Source: Melieria omissa (Eukaryota; Arthropoda; Insecta; Diptera; Ulidiidae). Taken from it: 64,000 nucleotides of DNA. Both the position numbers and the translations under genes were made by a program. Position 1 is the stretch's first letter. Each line of letters opens with the position of its first letter. Positions 11,901 through 21,459 of the stretch are shown here, piece by piece. The stretch covers positions 84,296,450 through 84,360,449 of the forward strand of contig OZ020269.1 in assembly GCA_963971225.1 (NCBI GenBank), written 5' to 3'. The notes under the pieces were generated by a model. The model ran no database searches, was not told the DNA's origin, and saw nothing but the letters and a program-made list of their open reading frames with translations.

Positions 11901-12658
11901 GTATCCCACGCCGCATCAAGTCCGACAATGGTGTGCAGTTCATCTCCGCCATAATGCAGCAAGTGACATATTGTCTTGGCATACAGCAGCAATTTACTCC
12001 AGTATACCACCCCGCGGCTAATCCCGTTGAACGTAAAAATCGAGATTTAAAGGCCCAGCTAGCCATTCTCGTACAAAATAGGCATGAAGCTTGGTGCTAC
12101 GATTTAGCAACTATCCGCCTTGCGATGAATACAGCGAAGTGTCAGAGCACTGGTTTCACAGCAGCCTACCTAACATTCGGCAGAGAGTTACGCACCTTAG
12201 ATGACATCCAGCATGATGTTAAAAACATTGTTGAACATGAAAATTTCATCCCTCAAATTTCGCCATATCTGCAGCAATTGGCTAATACCTTTAAAGATGC
12301 TAAAGAAGTAGAATGGCGCACACAAGATCGAAACAAAGAATACGTCGACCAACATAGACAGCCTCAACCAAATTTTGATGTCGGCACAGAAGTGCTAGTG
12401 ACTACACATGTGTTAAGTCAAGCTTCCAAGGGTATAACGTCCAAATTTGTACCCAAGCGTGACGGACCGTACATCATCACTAAGAAAATTGGTGCCTCAA
12501 CATACGAAGTAGCAGCACCGGGTGATCTGAACATACCACTGGGAACCTACCACGCATCTGCGTTAACTGCATACAGAAGAACCTTTGATGACAACCTTCC
12601 AGCTCCGGTACACCCCATTCGGAAAAGAGGACGGCCCAAGAAGACGCCCAGCACGTGA
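8939..12658 (+). CDS. Pol polyprotein of the gypsy-type element (PR-RT-RNaseH-IN)
   Basis: The 1,239-codon frame is open. It begins with no ATG, consistent with expression by frameshifting from gag. Near residues 33-46 is a zinc-knuckle-like CYGC...C in which the usual histidine is absent. The aspartic protease motif is DCGA at about residue 93. Reverse transcriptase has LDLQSGYYQ and the YLDD catalytic site near residue 510. RNase H starts at TDASAYALGAVL (about 658) and includes TDHQPLKWL. Integrase has an HHCC zinc-binding region (about 870-907) and a D-D-E core (VDLLGP, SDNGVQF, NPVERK). The C-terminus is basic and lacks a recognisable chromodomain. All catalytic signatures are present and no stop interrupts them. 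Confidence 0.95.
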   Translation: MSQEQCFRKQEATKDVAQTQNAPAVVPKPKLACYGCNTPGFVRANCPNCTKTKTATTSPLAVNFNSMSASTMGSDIPTVNVKLFGVSGQAYFDCGARTSVASSNLKRIMDLQGYRYERVKCEIILADGSASIQECRSTTCKIVIGGRCLNIRFIILPMASGNRTLLGADFMEQAGIVLNMGQKYWHFENCPNQKFDFDEPVPLKLNLMESVQVANVQDYPKRKAIETVVDEEKLHYQKTFLSDFESYGPETTTNEYSPHAIQAIFKDSLPENVVTPDRNKHAGLFGSILFSGTDYNNAVFTPLYSVDFKFLKNTDGLQLHDNQKNQLECVLQKHAEVFGEIKEPTPYAVHKIQTGDHDPIFSPPYRLSFAKARELKNEISKMLQNDIIEECESAWSSPVVMVPKRDGGIRVCVDYRKINAITTPDRYPLPRMDDLLHAAKSTKFMTTLDLQSGYYQVGVAEQDRDKTCLITPFGTFRFKRMPFGLRNAPATFQRLMDRFKTGLPDVNLLAYLDDLIICSSSFEWHLQNLDDVLTNLLKFNLRVNHSKCRFCCAEVKYLGHVITPGGICVDSDKTLAISNRKEPKHVKELISFIQTCSWYRRFIEHYAEIAKPLTDLTKKNAGWKWEKPQRDAFNELKEKLTTSPILKQAQDSMPFIIKTDASAYALGAVLLQGEGKEEHPIEYASRLLSSAERNYSTTEREALAIVWACAKFRGYIEGEEIILMTDHQPLKWLLTTKSPTGRIARWALQVQQYNIKVEYTPGRTNAVADMLSRPPYDDEHNAVHVGAFHVDLPHKQSNEIREEQLKDDQLKEIINSLEAHDENTGRWLNRGYILNDGILYCYNNDDEEEAQLVVPLEERSKILQCYHDDSTAGHYGAERTTARIAKRYFWPGMRAEIAKHVKNCIDCQRFKASNMKPIGLLQTTSSKQRFEVVAVDLLGPLPQTADGFQWIFITEDVASRWIEIFPLKEATAEACSKILIDEIFLRYGIPRRIKSDNGVQFISAIMQQVTYCLGIQQQFTPVYHPAANPVERKNRDLKAQLAILVQNRHEAWCYDLATIRLAMNTAKCQSTGFTAAYLTFGRELRTLDDIQHDVKNIVEHENFIPQISPYLQQLANTFKDAKEVEWRTQDRNKEYVDQHRQPQPNFDVGTEVLVTTHVLSQASKGITSKFVPKRDGPYIITKKIGASTYEVAAPGDLNIPLGTYHASALTAYRRTFDDNLPAPVHPIRKRGRPKKTPST

Positions 12659-12694
12659 GATGTTGACGCACGCTCGGGACGAGGTTCGCACGTC

Positions 12695-12706
12695 AAAGGG
12701 GGAGAC
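12695..12706 (+). promoter_or_regulatory. Polypurine tract
   Basis: aaagggggagac directly abuts the 3' LTR, where plus-strand DNA synthesis would be primed. Confidence 0.85.
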
Positions 12707-13217
12707 TGTAGCATACGGTCCCTTAGCATAAGCGTAGACATTTTAGTTTTACAACTTTCCATTGTAATCAATCCATCCCACTGTAGTGTAGACATTTTAG
12801 TTTTACAACTTTGCATTGTAATCAATCTATCCCACTCACCCCTATTTTTAAGTGTCACAAATGTAATACTATCCATCTCCTTTTTGTATTTTTCATATGT
12901 AAAGAGCTTTTGAAAAGCTGTGCAAAAGCTCTTCTTGTTGGAGTATAAAAGAGCGCTGCACGCGCCAATCTTCCTCTTTTGCGATCAGCGGTGAAGCAGA
13001 AAGGTAAGGACGAGCAATTCGAGATGGACGATGGTCCGTCCGTTTTGCTTTTCCTTATACGGGCTCTGGTGTGGTTGTTGAACAGCGATGGCTGGTCACT
13101 TCCACAGCAGCCACCATCTTTCTGTTTCACCGATGTGTCAATATATATTTTTTCGTTTCAACAGACCTACACGAATCTCTTCAAATAAAAGAAATCTTAC
13201 CAAAGAAAACTTTTATA
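12707..13217 (+). repeat. 3' LTR of the gypsy-type element
   Basis: Same length as the 5' LTR and almost identical to it. It is followed at once by the resumed AAAATT array. Confidence 0.95.
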
Positions 13218-13975
13218 AAATTAAAATTAAAATTACAATTAAAATTAAAATTAAAATTAAAATTAAAATTAAAATTAAAATTAAAATTAAAATTAAAATT
13301 AAAATTAAAATTAAAATTAAAATTAAAATTAAAATTAAAATTAAAATTAAAATTAAAATTAAAATTAAAATTAAAATTAAAATTAAAATTAAAATTAAAA
13401 TTAAAATTAAAATTAAAATTAAAATTAAAATTAAAATTAAAATTAAAATTAAAATTAAAATTAAAATTAAAATTAAAATTAAAATTAAAATTAAAATTAA
13501 AATTAAAATTAAAATTAAAATTAAAATTAAAATTAAAATTAAAATTAAAATTAAAATTAAAATTAAAATTAAAATTAAAATTAAAATTAAAATTAAGATT
13601 AAGATTAAAATTAAAATTAAAATTAAAATTAAAATTAAAATTAAAATTAAAATTAAAATTAAAATTAAAATTAAAATTAAAATTAAAATTAAAATTACAA
13701 TTAAAATTAAAATTAAAATTAAAATTAAAATTAAAATTACAATTAAAATTAAAATTAAAATTAAAATTAAAATTAAAATTAAAATTAATATTAAAATTAA
13801 AATTAAAATTAAAATTGAAATTGAAATTGAAATTGAAATTGAAATTGAAATTAAAATTAAAATTAAAATTAAAATTAAAATTAAAATTAAAATTAAAATT
13901 AAAATTAAAATTAAAATTAAAATTAAAACTAAAATTAAAATTGAAATTAAAATTAAGATTAATTAAAATTATAAT
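13218..13975. repeat. Hexanucleotide AAAATT array, right arm
   Basis: Continuation of the split array, with runs of variant units (attaca near 13695 and 13738, six GAAATT units near 13815-13850). The apparent long frames of alternating Lys-Ile and Lys-Leu are products of the repeat, not genes. Confidence 0.95.
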
Positions 13976-15002
13976 TAAACTTAAAATTATAATTAAACTA
14001 AAATTAATATAAAAATTAGAAATAAAGTTAAAGTTAAAATTAAAACTAAAACTAAAATTTAAATTAAAAATAATTTAAATTAAAGTTAAAACTAGATATA
14101 AAATTAAATTTAAATAAATGCGCATATTAAAATTATATTTAAGTTATATTTAAGTATTTTAATTTAATTATGTATAAATATTAATATCCGAATTTGTTTA
14201 CTCAATAACTGTTTGTAGATATGTGATTTTTAATTTGTTAATTTAGCCTCGCTTTTACCAAAATAAAAATGACTGCCTCTGTTTTTTACCGCTTCACACT
14301 TGACTCGTTTCTCACAGCGTCACGTTTGAATTTTCTTTTATTTATATTTTCAAGTCGCGCTAAAACGCACTGTACCAATTTAAATGCACATCAGCGTAAA
14401 ACGCCCACTGTCCCTTTAGTGTCCACTCACATTAACTGCCACTTCCGCTTGCCCTAACAGTATTTTACACCTTTCCTCCTCTTGCCACCCAACGCTGACA
14501 AATATTGCGTCCTTTCTTGCAGTTATTACGTTCAAAGCTTAAATACCAGAAACGATGACGTTGTTGTCGTTTTTTGTCATCCTGCTTGTTCGATTCTTAT
14601 TGCCAAGTATTCGCATGAATCAGTTAATGTTGCTTTTATGGCACTTAATAACATTAACAGAAAACACTTCCAAGCGCCTCGGGCAAAATATCACGTTTCG
14701 GTCACTTTTATTGCGTGTGCTGCTTTGCTACTTGCATCCTTGACCAGTTTTATGTTATGGGTGAAGTTTATGGCTTTTTTCTCTGATTGTATGCGGGTAG
14801 CATTAATTTTCTGTCACTTGTGGCTGCTTATTTAACGGAAAATTTTAACGATTATAAGACTTATGATCAGCACAATTTAATATTTTTAATGAGTTCGCAG
14901 CTTATTTGTGATATGTTCACGTTCTTAAACTTTTGTATTCTTTATAGTGCTGCATAGTCCAACATATTTCTTTAGTTTATTACTTTAGCACATAATGATG
15001 AC
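13976..15002. other. Intergenic, AT-rich
   Basis: The array decays into AT-rich sequence up to about 14200, then unique DNA. Short frames at 14269-14835 overlap one another in different frames and show no domain. No feature supported. Confidence 0.5.
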
Positions 15003-15005
15003 TAA

Positions 15006-15479
15006 TGCCCCGTTCTGACTATGTCATATATAGTGTCATTTGTAGTCAGTTAAATGAGAACGGGTTTTCATATGGTGTCATTTGCGTTTGCCTGCATGTA
15101 TGACTACAATTTTCCAATACGAAACGAGCATAATGCCCCGTTCTGACTATGTCATATATGGTGTCATATTCACTGACGACAAACACTGCCATATATGTCA
15201 TGTTCGTCCTATGTCGTCAAATGCGTTCTCATTGCACGGCAAAACTGACGAAAAATACATATGACAAAGTTTGCCAGCATGTTGACATTTTTTGTTTTCT
15301 CATCAAACGTAGTCAAATCGTTCGTTCGACACAAATTCGATCGTTCTCATTTGATTCTCGTTTCGTATTGGAAAATTGTAGTCATACATGCAGGCAAACG
15401 CAAATGACACCATATGACAACCCGTTCTCATTTAACTGACTACAAATGACACCATATATGACATAGTCAGAACGGGGCA
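15006..15479. mobile_element. Harbinger-like MITE with ~123-bp terminal inverted repeats
   Basis: The ends are near-perfect inverted repeats (15006-15128 and 15357-15479) starting tgccccgttctgactatgtc, flanked on both sides by TAA. A 3-bp TAA/TWA target duplication is characteristic of PIF/Harbinger elements. There is no coding capacity, so it would be mobilised in trans. A third copy of the terminal motif, again preceded by TAA, starts at about 15135, suggesting a nested or partly duplicated insertion. Confidence 0.8.
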
Positions 15480-15518
15480 TAAGACTATATCTATTTCATA
15501 TATATCTTTTCATTAATA

Positions 15519-16688
15519 ACACAGCGCAACAAAAAAACACTTTTTTTCTGTTGCATGGAGTTTTTCTACTGTTTCTTACTAATTTGGGTGCGCTGATTTC
15601 GAATCTACCCTCCGATTTTTTTCTAGCAGCTCTAGTTTGTGAGATATAGGTACCCTGTCATTTTTTCAGGTTTTCCTCTACTTTTTCTATATTTTCAATC
15701 GTAGTTTCTAAACCAAAAAACCGATTGACATGATTTTCACCTTATCGCATTAACAACACCGCGCGGCTTATTTTCTGATGCAACTTATTTTTATAAGTGT
15801 TGAAATGCCGCGGTAATTGGACCTCAAAGTTGGAAAAAATAGAATTTTAAGGCGTTTTCTTTGATGGTCAAAAACATACACATTTTTTGTAAAACAATTA
15901 GAGTTAGTTAGTTATAATGAAAGTCGGCACATCAAGCAATACAACACTGCTAAATTATTTGGGGGAATACACATTCGCATCGATATAACAGAAAAAATGT
16001 ACAATCGCGATTTTCATCACTTTTCATACTTTTTCCTTAAAAAATTAGGGGCCTGAAAATATGCAAAGTTTTTAATGTTTTTTTTGTATCAAGCAATTCA
16101 AAATATTTTTGTTTTTTGCTTGTATGCCAAACTATAAATGGAACATATAAAAGAGCATATTTTGAGGCTCCTAATTTTTTAAGGAAAAAGTATGAAAAGA
16201 GATGTAAATCGCGATGGTACATTTTTGTTATTATTTCGATGGGAATGTGTATTCCGCCAAATAATTTGGCTGTGTTGTATTGCTTGATGTTTCTTCTTAA
16301 GATATTCATATACTTCGTAACTTGATTTATGAAACATCTGTACAATTTTTGCCATCAGAAAAAACGCCTTGAAATTCAATATATTCTTACTTTGAAACCT
16401 TATTACCACGCCCATTTAGAACGCATAAAATTGATTAATGTCAGGAAAGATGGCGAGAAATGTTGTAAGTGCAACGATATAAAAATCATGTCGATGGGAT
16501 TATTGGTTCAGAAATAACAGTCGAAAACGAGAAAAAAGCCGAGGAAAATTCGAAAAAGTGCCACGCCCATTTTTTGCAAAAACTAGAGCTGTTACATAAA
16601 AACGGAGTATGGTTTTGAAAACAGCGTGGAAAAACGTTTCAGATTCATGTAAAAAACTGCATGCAACAGACATGCTGTTGTGCAGTGT
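15519..16688. repeat. Long imperfect inverted repeat (~540-bp arms, ~90-bp loop)
   Basis: The left arm (about 15519-16064) matches the reverse complement of the right arm (about 16155-16688) along its whole length, with many substitutions and small indels. Anchors include tctgttgcatg, cagctctagttt, ttgacatgattttcacc against tcgacatgatttttata, aaggcgttttct, and cctaattttttaaggaaaaag. Transcription across it would give a long, mismatched hairpin RNA. It is either an old foldback transposon or a head-to-head duplicated unit. No coding frame spans it. Confidence 0.8.
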
Positions 16689-16769
16689 AATCATTTGCAA
16701 ACTGGCATCTCACTTCTCAGCTCTTTTTTCGAGAATGCTGAGCTACCTAATGGCACTGGTGGTACTTCC

Positions 16770-17600
16770 TCGATCAACTTCCTTAGTACACCTTGTTGAA
16801 CTTTAAGTTTTTCAAAACCATTTCAAAAACCATGCTTCTTCTTACTTTAGAGTTCGATGCTCTAATTCTACCACTTGTTCGTATTTAAGGATCGGTTTTT
16901 CCTTGTCGAACTTTCAGTTTCTAGAACCAATTTCCAGTACTATTTCTTAGTTTTTATTTTGACCTTAGAGTTCTTTGCAGGTGCTGCTTTCATTTCCTAT
17001 ATCCGGTTGGTAGACTTTTTTTCTTAGTCTTTACTTTATTTTACTGTTTTATAGAGCGTCTGGTTTCACTTCTTCGATACGATTCGTTGTATTCTTTGTA
17101 GAACTTCCACAATCCAGAACCAATTTACAGTATTTTTTTCTTTCTTTCTTCTTTTCTTTTTGTCTTTCCTCTGACCTAAGAGTCAACTCTTGCTTTCACT
17201 CCCTAGATCCACTTCGTATTACAAATTAACTTTAACTTTCTAGTTCTTCTCCGTATTCATGAATCCGAAAGACCTTCTACTTTCACTTCCTTCATTCCCT
17301 TCATTCGTATTCCTTGTCAAGTTTTTAATTTCGAAAAGCATTTTCTAGTCCATTTTTTCTAAGACATCCTTAGTAGCCCTTGTCGAACTGCAACTTTTAA
17401 TAACCGTTTTGTTCTTCAAGTCCTCTCAAGTCCGTCAAGTCCTTTTTCTTAGCCATTCTGCTTACCTTATAGTCCTCTACACCTCCCGGTTTCACTTTCT
17501 AGATCTGCATCCCAGTACTATTTCCCTCACTAGCATCTCGCCCTACTGGCTACAAGCACTTCCTGGTTCGTTTTCCTGGACTCATTCTTAGTTCCGTATG
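16770..17600. repeat. Degenerate tandem repeat upstream of Gr1
   Basis: Pyrimidine-rich sequence in which a block resembling ccttgtcgaactttcagttt, tctagaaccaatttccagta and ctttcacttcctagatcc recurs at irregular spacing (roughly 16790, 16903, 17091, 17316, 17378). Family unknown. It occupies the space where a Gr1 promoter would be expected; I cannot identify the promoter. Confidence 0.55.
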
Positions 17601-17804
17601 TATGGCTTGCTCGCCGCCTTCCCACCCTCATTCATCGGCTCAACATTAAACTACTCAACTTATTTGGTTCAATTAATATTTTGACCTCCAATCAATCTCC
17701 GATGCTATCATCAAAATCGCTATCGCTTGATGACCCAACGTGCGACTCACCATTGCCAGCTAATGAGCACCGACGCCGCTGCCGCAAGCGGACAGTCGTC
17801 CAAG

Positions 17805-19054
17805 ATGCGCCGTGCCGCGCGCGTCGTGCTCCTCATCAGCTACTACCACGCCCAGCTGCTCGGCGTGCTGTGCTTCAAGTACGACTTTCGCACGGGCCGC
17901 GTGTCCACCTCCGTCGCCAATACGCTCTACGCGATCGCCGTCAATGTGCTGCTCGTGGTCGAGTTGGTGGTGAGCTACCGCAGCCCGCTGCGCGAGACGA
18001 CGCTGAAGCACGCCAACGACCTGCACCGCTACCTGTTCGTGGCGATGTCGCTGCTGCGTCTGACGGCCGTCTTGATGACGCAAATGTACAACTGGAAGAA
18101 GCGCCACCACGTCATGGCCGTCATACGCGACTTTCATCGGCTGCAGCGACGCTACTTCCGGCGGTTCACGCGCTGCACAAAGCTGCAGCGCCGCTTCAAC
18201 AGCGACATTGTGCTCAAATTTGCGCTGAGCTTCCTGGCCGAGTGGTCGATGCTGGTGGTGATGATTGACATCATACGCGACGCGCTCAACTGGTCGCTGC
18301 TGAGCAACTTGGTGGCCATCACCGCAATCGGCAACATGCTGTGCACCGTCCTCAACCACTACTACTTTGCCATGCTGAGCGTCAATCTGCACCTGCAGCA
18401 GCTGAACGCGGAGCTGGCGCGCATAGTGCAGGCGGCGCGTCAGGCCAGTCGGCGGCAGCACCGTCGACCGGGCACCTTCAGCTTGCGCTGCTGCCGGCTG
18501 GCCGACGAGCTCGACGAGCTGGCGCGGGTGCACAAGCGCGTACAGCGCCTGGGCGAGCGCATCAACGGCATGTACGACATGCAGGGCGCGTGGATCATGC
18601 TGCACCTCTACCTGAACAACATCGGCTTCACCTACCAGGTCTACATGCTGCTGCAGCGCCGCCTCGACCTGGGCCTGACCGCGCTGGGCGTGTGCAGCCT
18701 GGTGCTCGCAATACTCGCCTACTACAGCGACCTGAGGAAGTGCGTCCAGGTGATGACGGAGCCGCAAGACCTGCACGGCGAATGCGCCGCCTTGCTGCGG
18801 CAGCTTTTGGCAGTACGCGCGCTGGACGTGCGCCTGGAGCAGAGTGTAAGTGTATTGCTCGACATGATCGTTCTCTTTTGTACTTGAAATATTGTTCGCA
18901 GATCGAGTCGTTTGCGCTGCAATTGGCCGTCAATCCCTTCAAACTGCCAATGCTGGGCCTGTTCAACTTTGATCGGCAGATGGCTTTCGCTGTATGCAGC
19001 TCAACTCTTTCAAATTCCTTGGTCTTGGTGCAAATCGACTACAAACACTACTAA
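17805..19054 (+). CDS. Gustatory receptor (Gr1), two exons
   Basis: Predicted seven-transmembrane insect gustatory receptor: a ligand-gated cation channel subunit expected in taste-neuron dendrites, ligand unknown. Exon 1 is 17805-18845, the intron 18846-18901 (gtaagt...gcag, phase 0) and exon 2 18902-19054, giving about 397 residues, the usual size. I chose the ATG at 17805 (MRRAARVVLL) because the relative Gr2 starts with MRRATYWLL. The frame is open further upstream, with another ATG at 17727. Family features are an early YYHAQLLGVLCFKYDFRTGR block, the NHYYFAML segment near the fifth helix, a YDMQGAWIMLHLY helix, and a last helix after the intron ending SLVLVQIDY, comparable to the TYxxxxxQF signature. 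Closest to Gr2 in this window. It vaguely recalls the Drosophila Gr22/Gr59/Gr93 group, but the orthologue is not decided. Confidence 0.85.
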
Positions 19055-19087
19055 GTACTCTCTTACAAATAGATGTGCGCCAGTACC

Positions 19088-19252
19088 AGTGACGACCATT
19101 CTGCTACTCGCGAGCGGCAGCGACGATGACTTGCGTTTAGAAATGTTAGGCAGCGTCGGCGTTGGCGCTACTCGCGAGTAGCAAAATGGTCATCACTGGT
19201 CCTCACTATGGGTCGAAGCTCTATGCTACTCGCAAGTAGCAGAATGGGCATC
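19088..19252. repeat. Small cluster of inverted repeats with a GCTACTCGCGAGTAGC-like palindrome
   Basis: The block ccagtgacgaccattctgct is repeated inverted as atggtcatcactgg, and again at 19226-19252. Each copy is adjacent to a gctactcgc-gagtagc palindrome. The cagtg ends recall short hAT-type MITEs, but I find no clean 8-bp target duplication. It lies about 35 bp after the Gr1 stop and could fall in its 3' UTR. Confidence 0.55.
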
Positions 19253-19254
19253 AC

Positions 19255-21459
19255 TGGTCTACACGAAACTCTATGTGGAATGGCTCGACTGAGGCGCCGG
19301 TTGCAGGCGGACAAAGACGACGCTTTCGGAAGTTTCCCAAAGCTGAATGACCTCTTTTTTCAACAATAGTTATTTCATTAAAAATTGTAACGTAGTTCTA
19401 CGGTTAATTAAAATATTTTTAAGTGCAAAATTGCAAAAATTCTTCCACTACCATCAAAACCACGTTGAAACAAACATTCACCTTCTCATCACTGCCTCAT
19501 TTCCCCGCAAGATGTTGAAAATTTGACAAGTTCGAAAGTGAAAAACTTTTGAAATTAAACAGCAGTAACGCCGGCGGTGCTTATCCACGCCTACACACAC
19601 ACACACACACACACACACACTCATCTACACACTCATACATAAGCATGGGAGAGTAAATATGTGTAATTGATATTTTTGTTTTGCTTTATGGCAAACAGCA
19701 GGAAATTGCCGTCGGCAGCGTTGCACGCACGTGTGCACTGTTCGTGCACTCCTCGTTATTTAACCGACTGTCGGTTTCATTTGTTCTGTTATCTACGGCC
19801 GACATGGGAAAACCGCTTCCGACAGTGTCGCACGTTCGATTCGATTCTCCAGTCAGAAGCCGCCAAACAATCAGCAGAAAACTGTTAAGTAAACGAAAAC
19901 GCAAATGAAAAGTTGTTTTGTTTTTCGTCGTGTCAGCGAAACGGTAACACAAATGACAGCAACAACAATAAATGCTTGCAAAACACCTCTAGCACAGGTA
20001 ACAAACGCACACAAAGCAATGTTTGAACGCTTACAATTTGTTACATGCTGCCAACAACAACATTCCGCCCAACGGTGCCGCGAAAATGGAAGCAGCTAAC
20101 GTTCGCGATGATGGAATTTCTTTCTTTATCTTTGTTGTTGTTTTTGTGTATTTTCTTGAAAGTCACTTGCCATCGCCTGCAAGTATGCAACAAATGTGCG
20201 CGCAACCAAGCATTTAATTTATTTTAACGCAAAAATTTGCAATTTAAAAAGAGTCCATTCACTCTTCGAAAAATGCGCCGCGTAAACAATCTACAAATGC
20301 TATTTGCCTTTTATTTATTTATGTAATTTTTTTTATATTTTCTTCAGCATTTTGTTGTGACTATCAATTTTGCTACTTACGTGAGCTTTGGTGCGTAGTT
20401 TGTTGTTGTTGTTGCGATGTTGTTATCGTGACAATCAATTTTTTTAGGCCTACTTTAAGGCGCATGCCCGCAACGCTAAGTGTAGTAACTGCAAAATCCA
20501 ATGAATTTTAGGTGCTTGAAACTTTGCACAACACCAACCACAAAGAGAAAGAGAGAGAGAGGAACAAACATGTTTACTTTTGAGATACTCTGTAATTGGT
20601 GGTTTATGTCAGTCGCGTTTTTCTTGCAAATCTCTGAGGGAATACAATACACTTGCACATCCACTGTAAAACGATCTACTGGATAAGTATTTTAATATGA
20701 AACTCAATTTGCGCCTGAAAGTATGTCTTAGTTACAAGTACGCTAAGCCCTAATAGGTACTGGTTATTTGAATTTTAAACATTTTTGTATGTTTTCTTTT
20801 GAAATTCTTACCAGAAAACATTGTTTCGGAAACCACGCTGCAAACATTGCAAACAAATCTTAACTCAGGATTCATCGCCAGTAGCCAATAAAATACATTT
20901 GGCGCTCAAAAGTATGCTTGCAATTTATTGAGTTTAAACTTTCATTCAAGACGGCCGCCATAAGGTAACACAACTTCAAGATGGCATCGGCTTCGACTGT
21001 CGCCGTGTAACGTGATTACAATGAAAGCGTCATATCTTTTAACTCCTAAAGACAAATTTTAAAGTGACTGGGTACTTGCTGTATTAAACATTCGTCTATA
21101 CCAATTTTATTGTTTTTCCAATTACAATGTGTAATAATTTTCAAAACTAGTAAATTTTAATTGAATTACTAACAAATTTGTAATAGTTCAAAACAAGTAA
21201 GAAACACGTTATTAAAAACATCTGGTTTGAAGCAGTGCTAACAAATTGGTTTTGTCGCCCTTGAAATAGAATTTCCAAGGTAGCAATAGCGACAATTGCG
21301 ATCGGTGGTTGTGTAGTTGCGCAGTCGTCAGAATAATTGTCCCCATACGAAGATGTAGTCGTGTCTCTGCCGTGATCTATGTGTTCGGGCAAATCGGTGC
21401 ATTAAAGTATGCTACAAACTTTTTCAACTCAAGAATTTAATTTTAATTAATAATCGCGT
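19255..21459. other. Intergenic between convergent Gr1 and Gr2
   Basis: Apart from a (CA)n run at 19593-19620 I recognise nothing. Short frames near 19670-20230 overlap in several frames without domains. Confidence 0.5.
19593..19620. repeat. (CA)n microsatellite
   Basis: About 14 perfect CA units. Confidence 0.9.

Larger units (their letters stand above)
7738..13217 (+). mobile_element. Ty3/gypsy LTR retrotransposon, young and full length
   Basis: The element runs from a 5' LTR (7738-8248) to a 3' LTR (12707-13217), both 511 bp, and I found only one difference between them (a C/T near 7967). It has a primer-binding site at 8251, gag, a long pol, and a polypurine tract next to the 3' LTR. 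Pol order is protease, reverse transcriptase, RNase H, integrase, the Ty3/gypsy order. There is no env-like frame and no chromodomain is visible. A 4-bp target duplication 'aaat' flanks it (7734-7737 and 13218-13221), although the repetitive target makes that weak. LTR identity, target duplication and open frames imply a recent insertion that may still be competent. Confidence 0.95.

Noticed and set aside
7141..13975. CRISPR-like array
   Set aside because: The repeats are contiguous hexanucleotides without spacers, and the genome is eukaryotic.
13071..14012. Open frames of 292-313 codons of alternating Lys-Ile / Lys-Leu
   Set aside because: They are translations of the AAAATT array; no start context, no unique sequence, and two frames are open at once.
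17760..18776. 338-codon minus-strand frame opposite Gr1
   Set aside because: His/Gln/Val-rich shadow of the GC-rich receptor exon; no domain. The similar shadow at 21712-22386 opposite Gr2 was rejected for the same reason.
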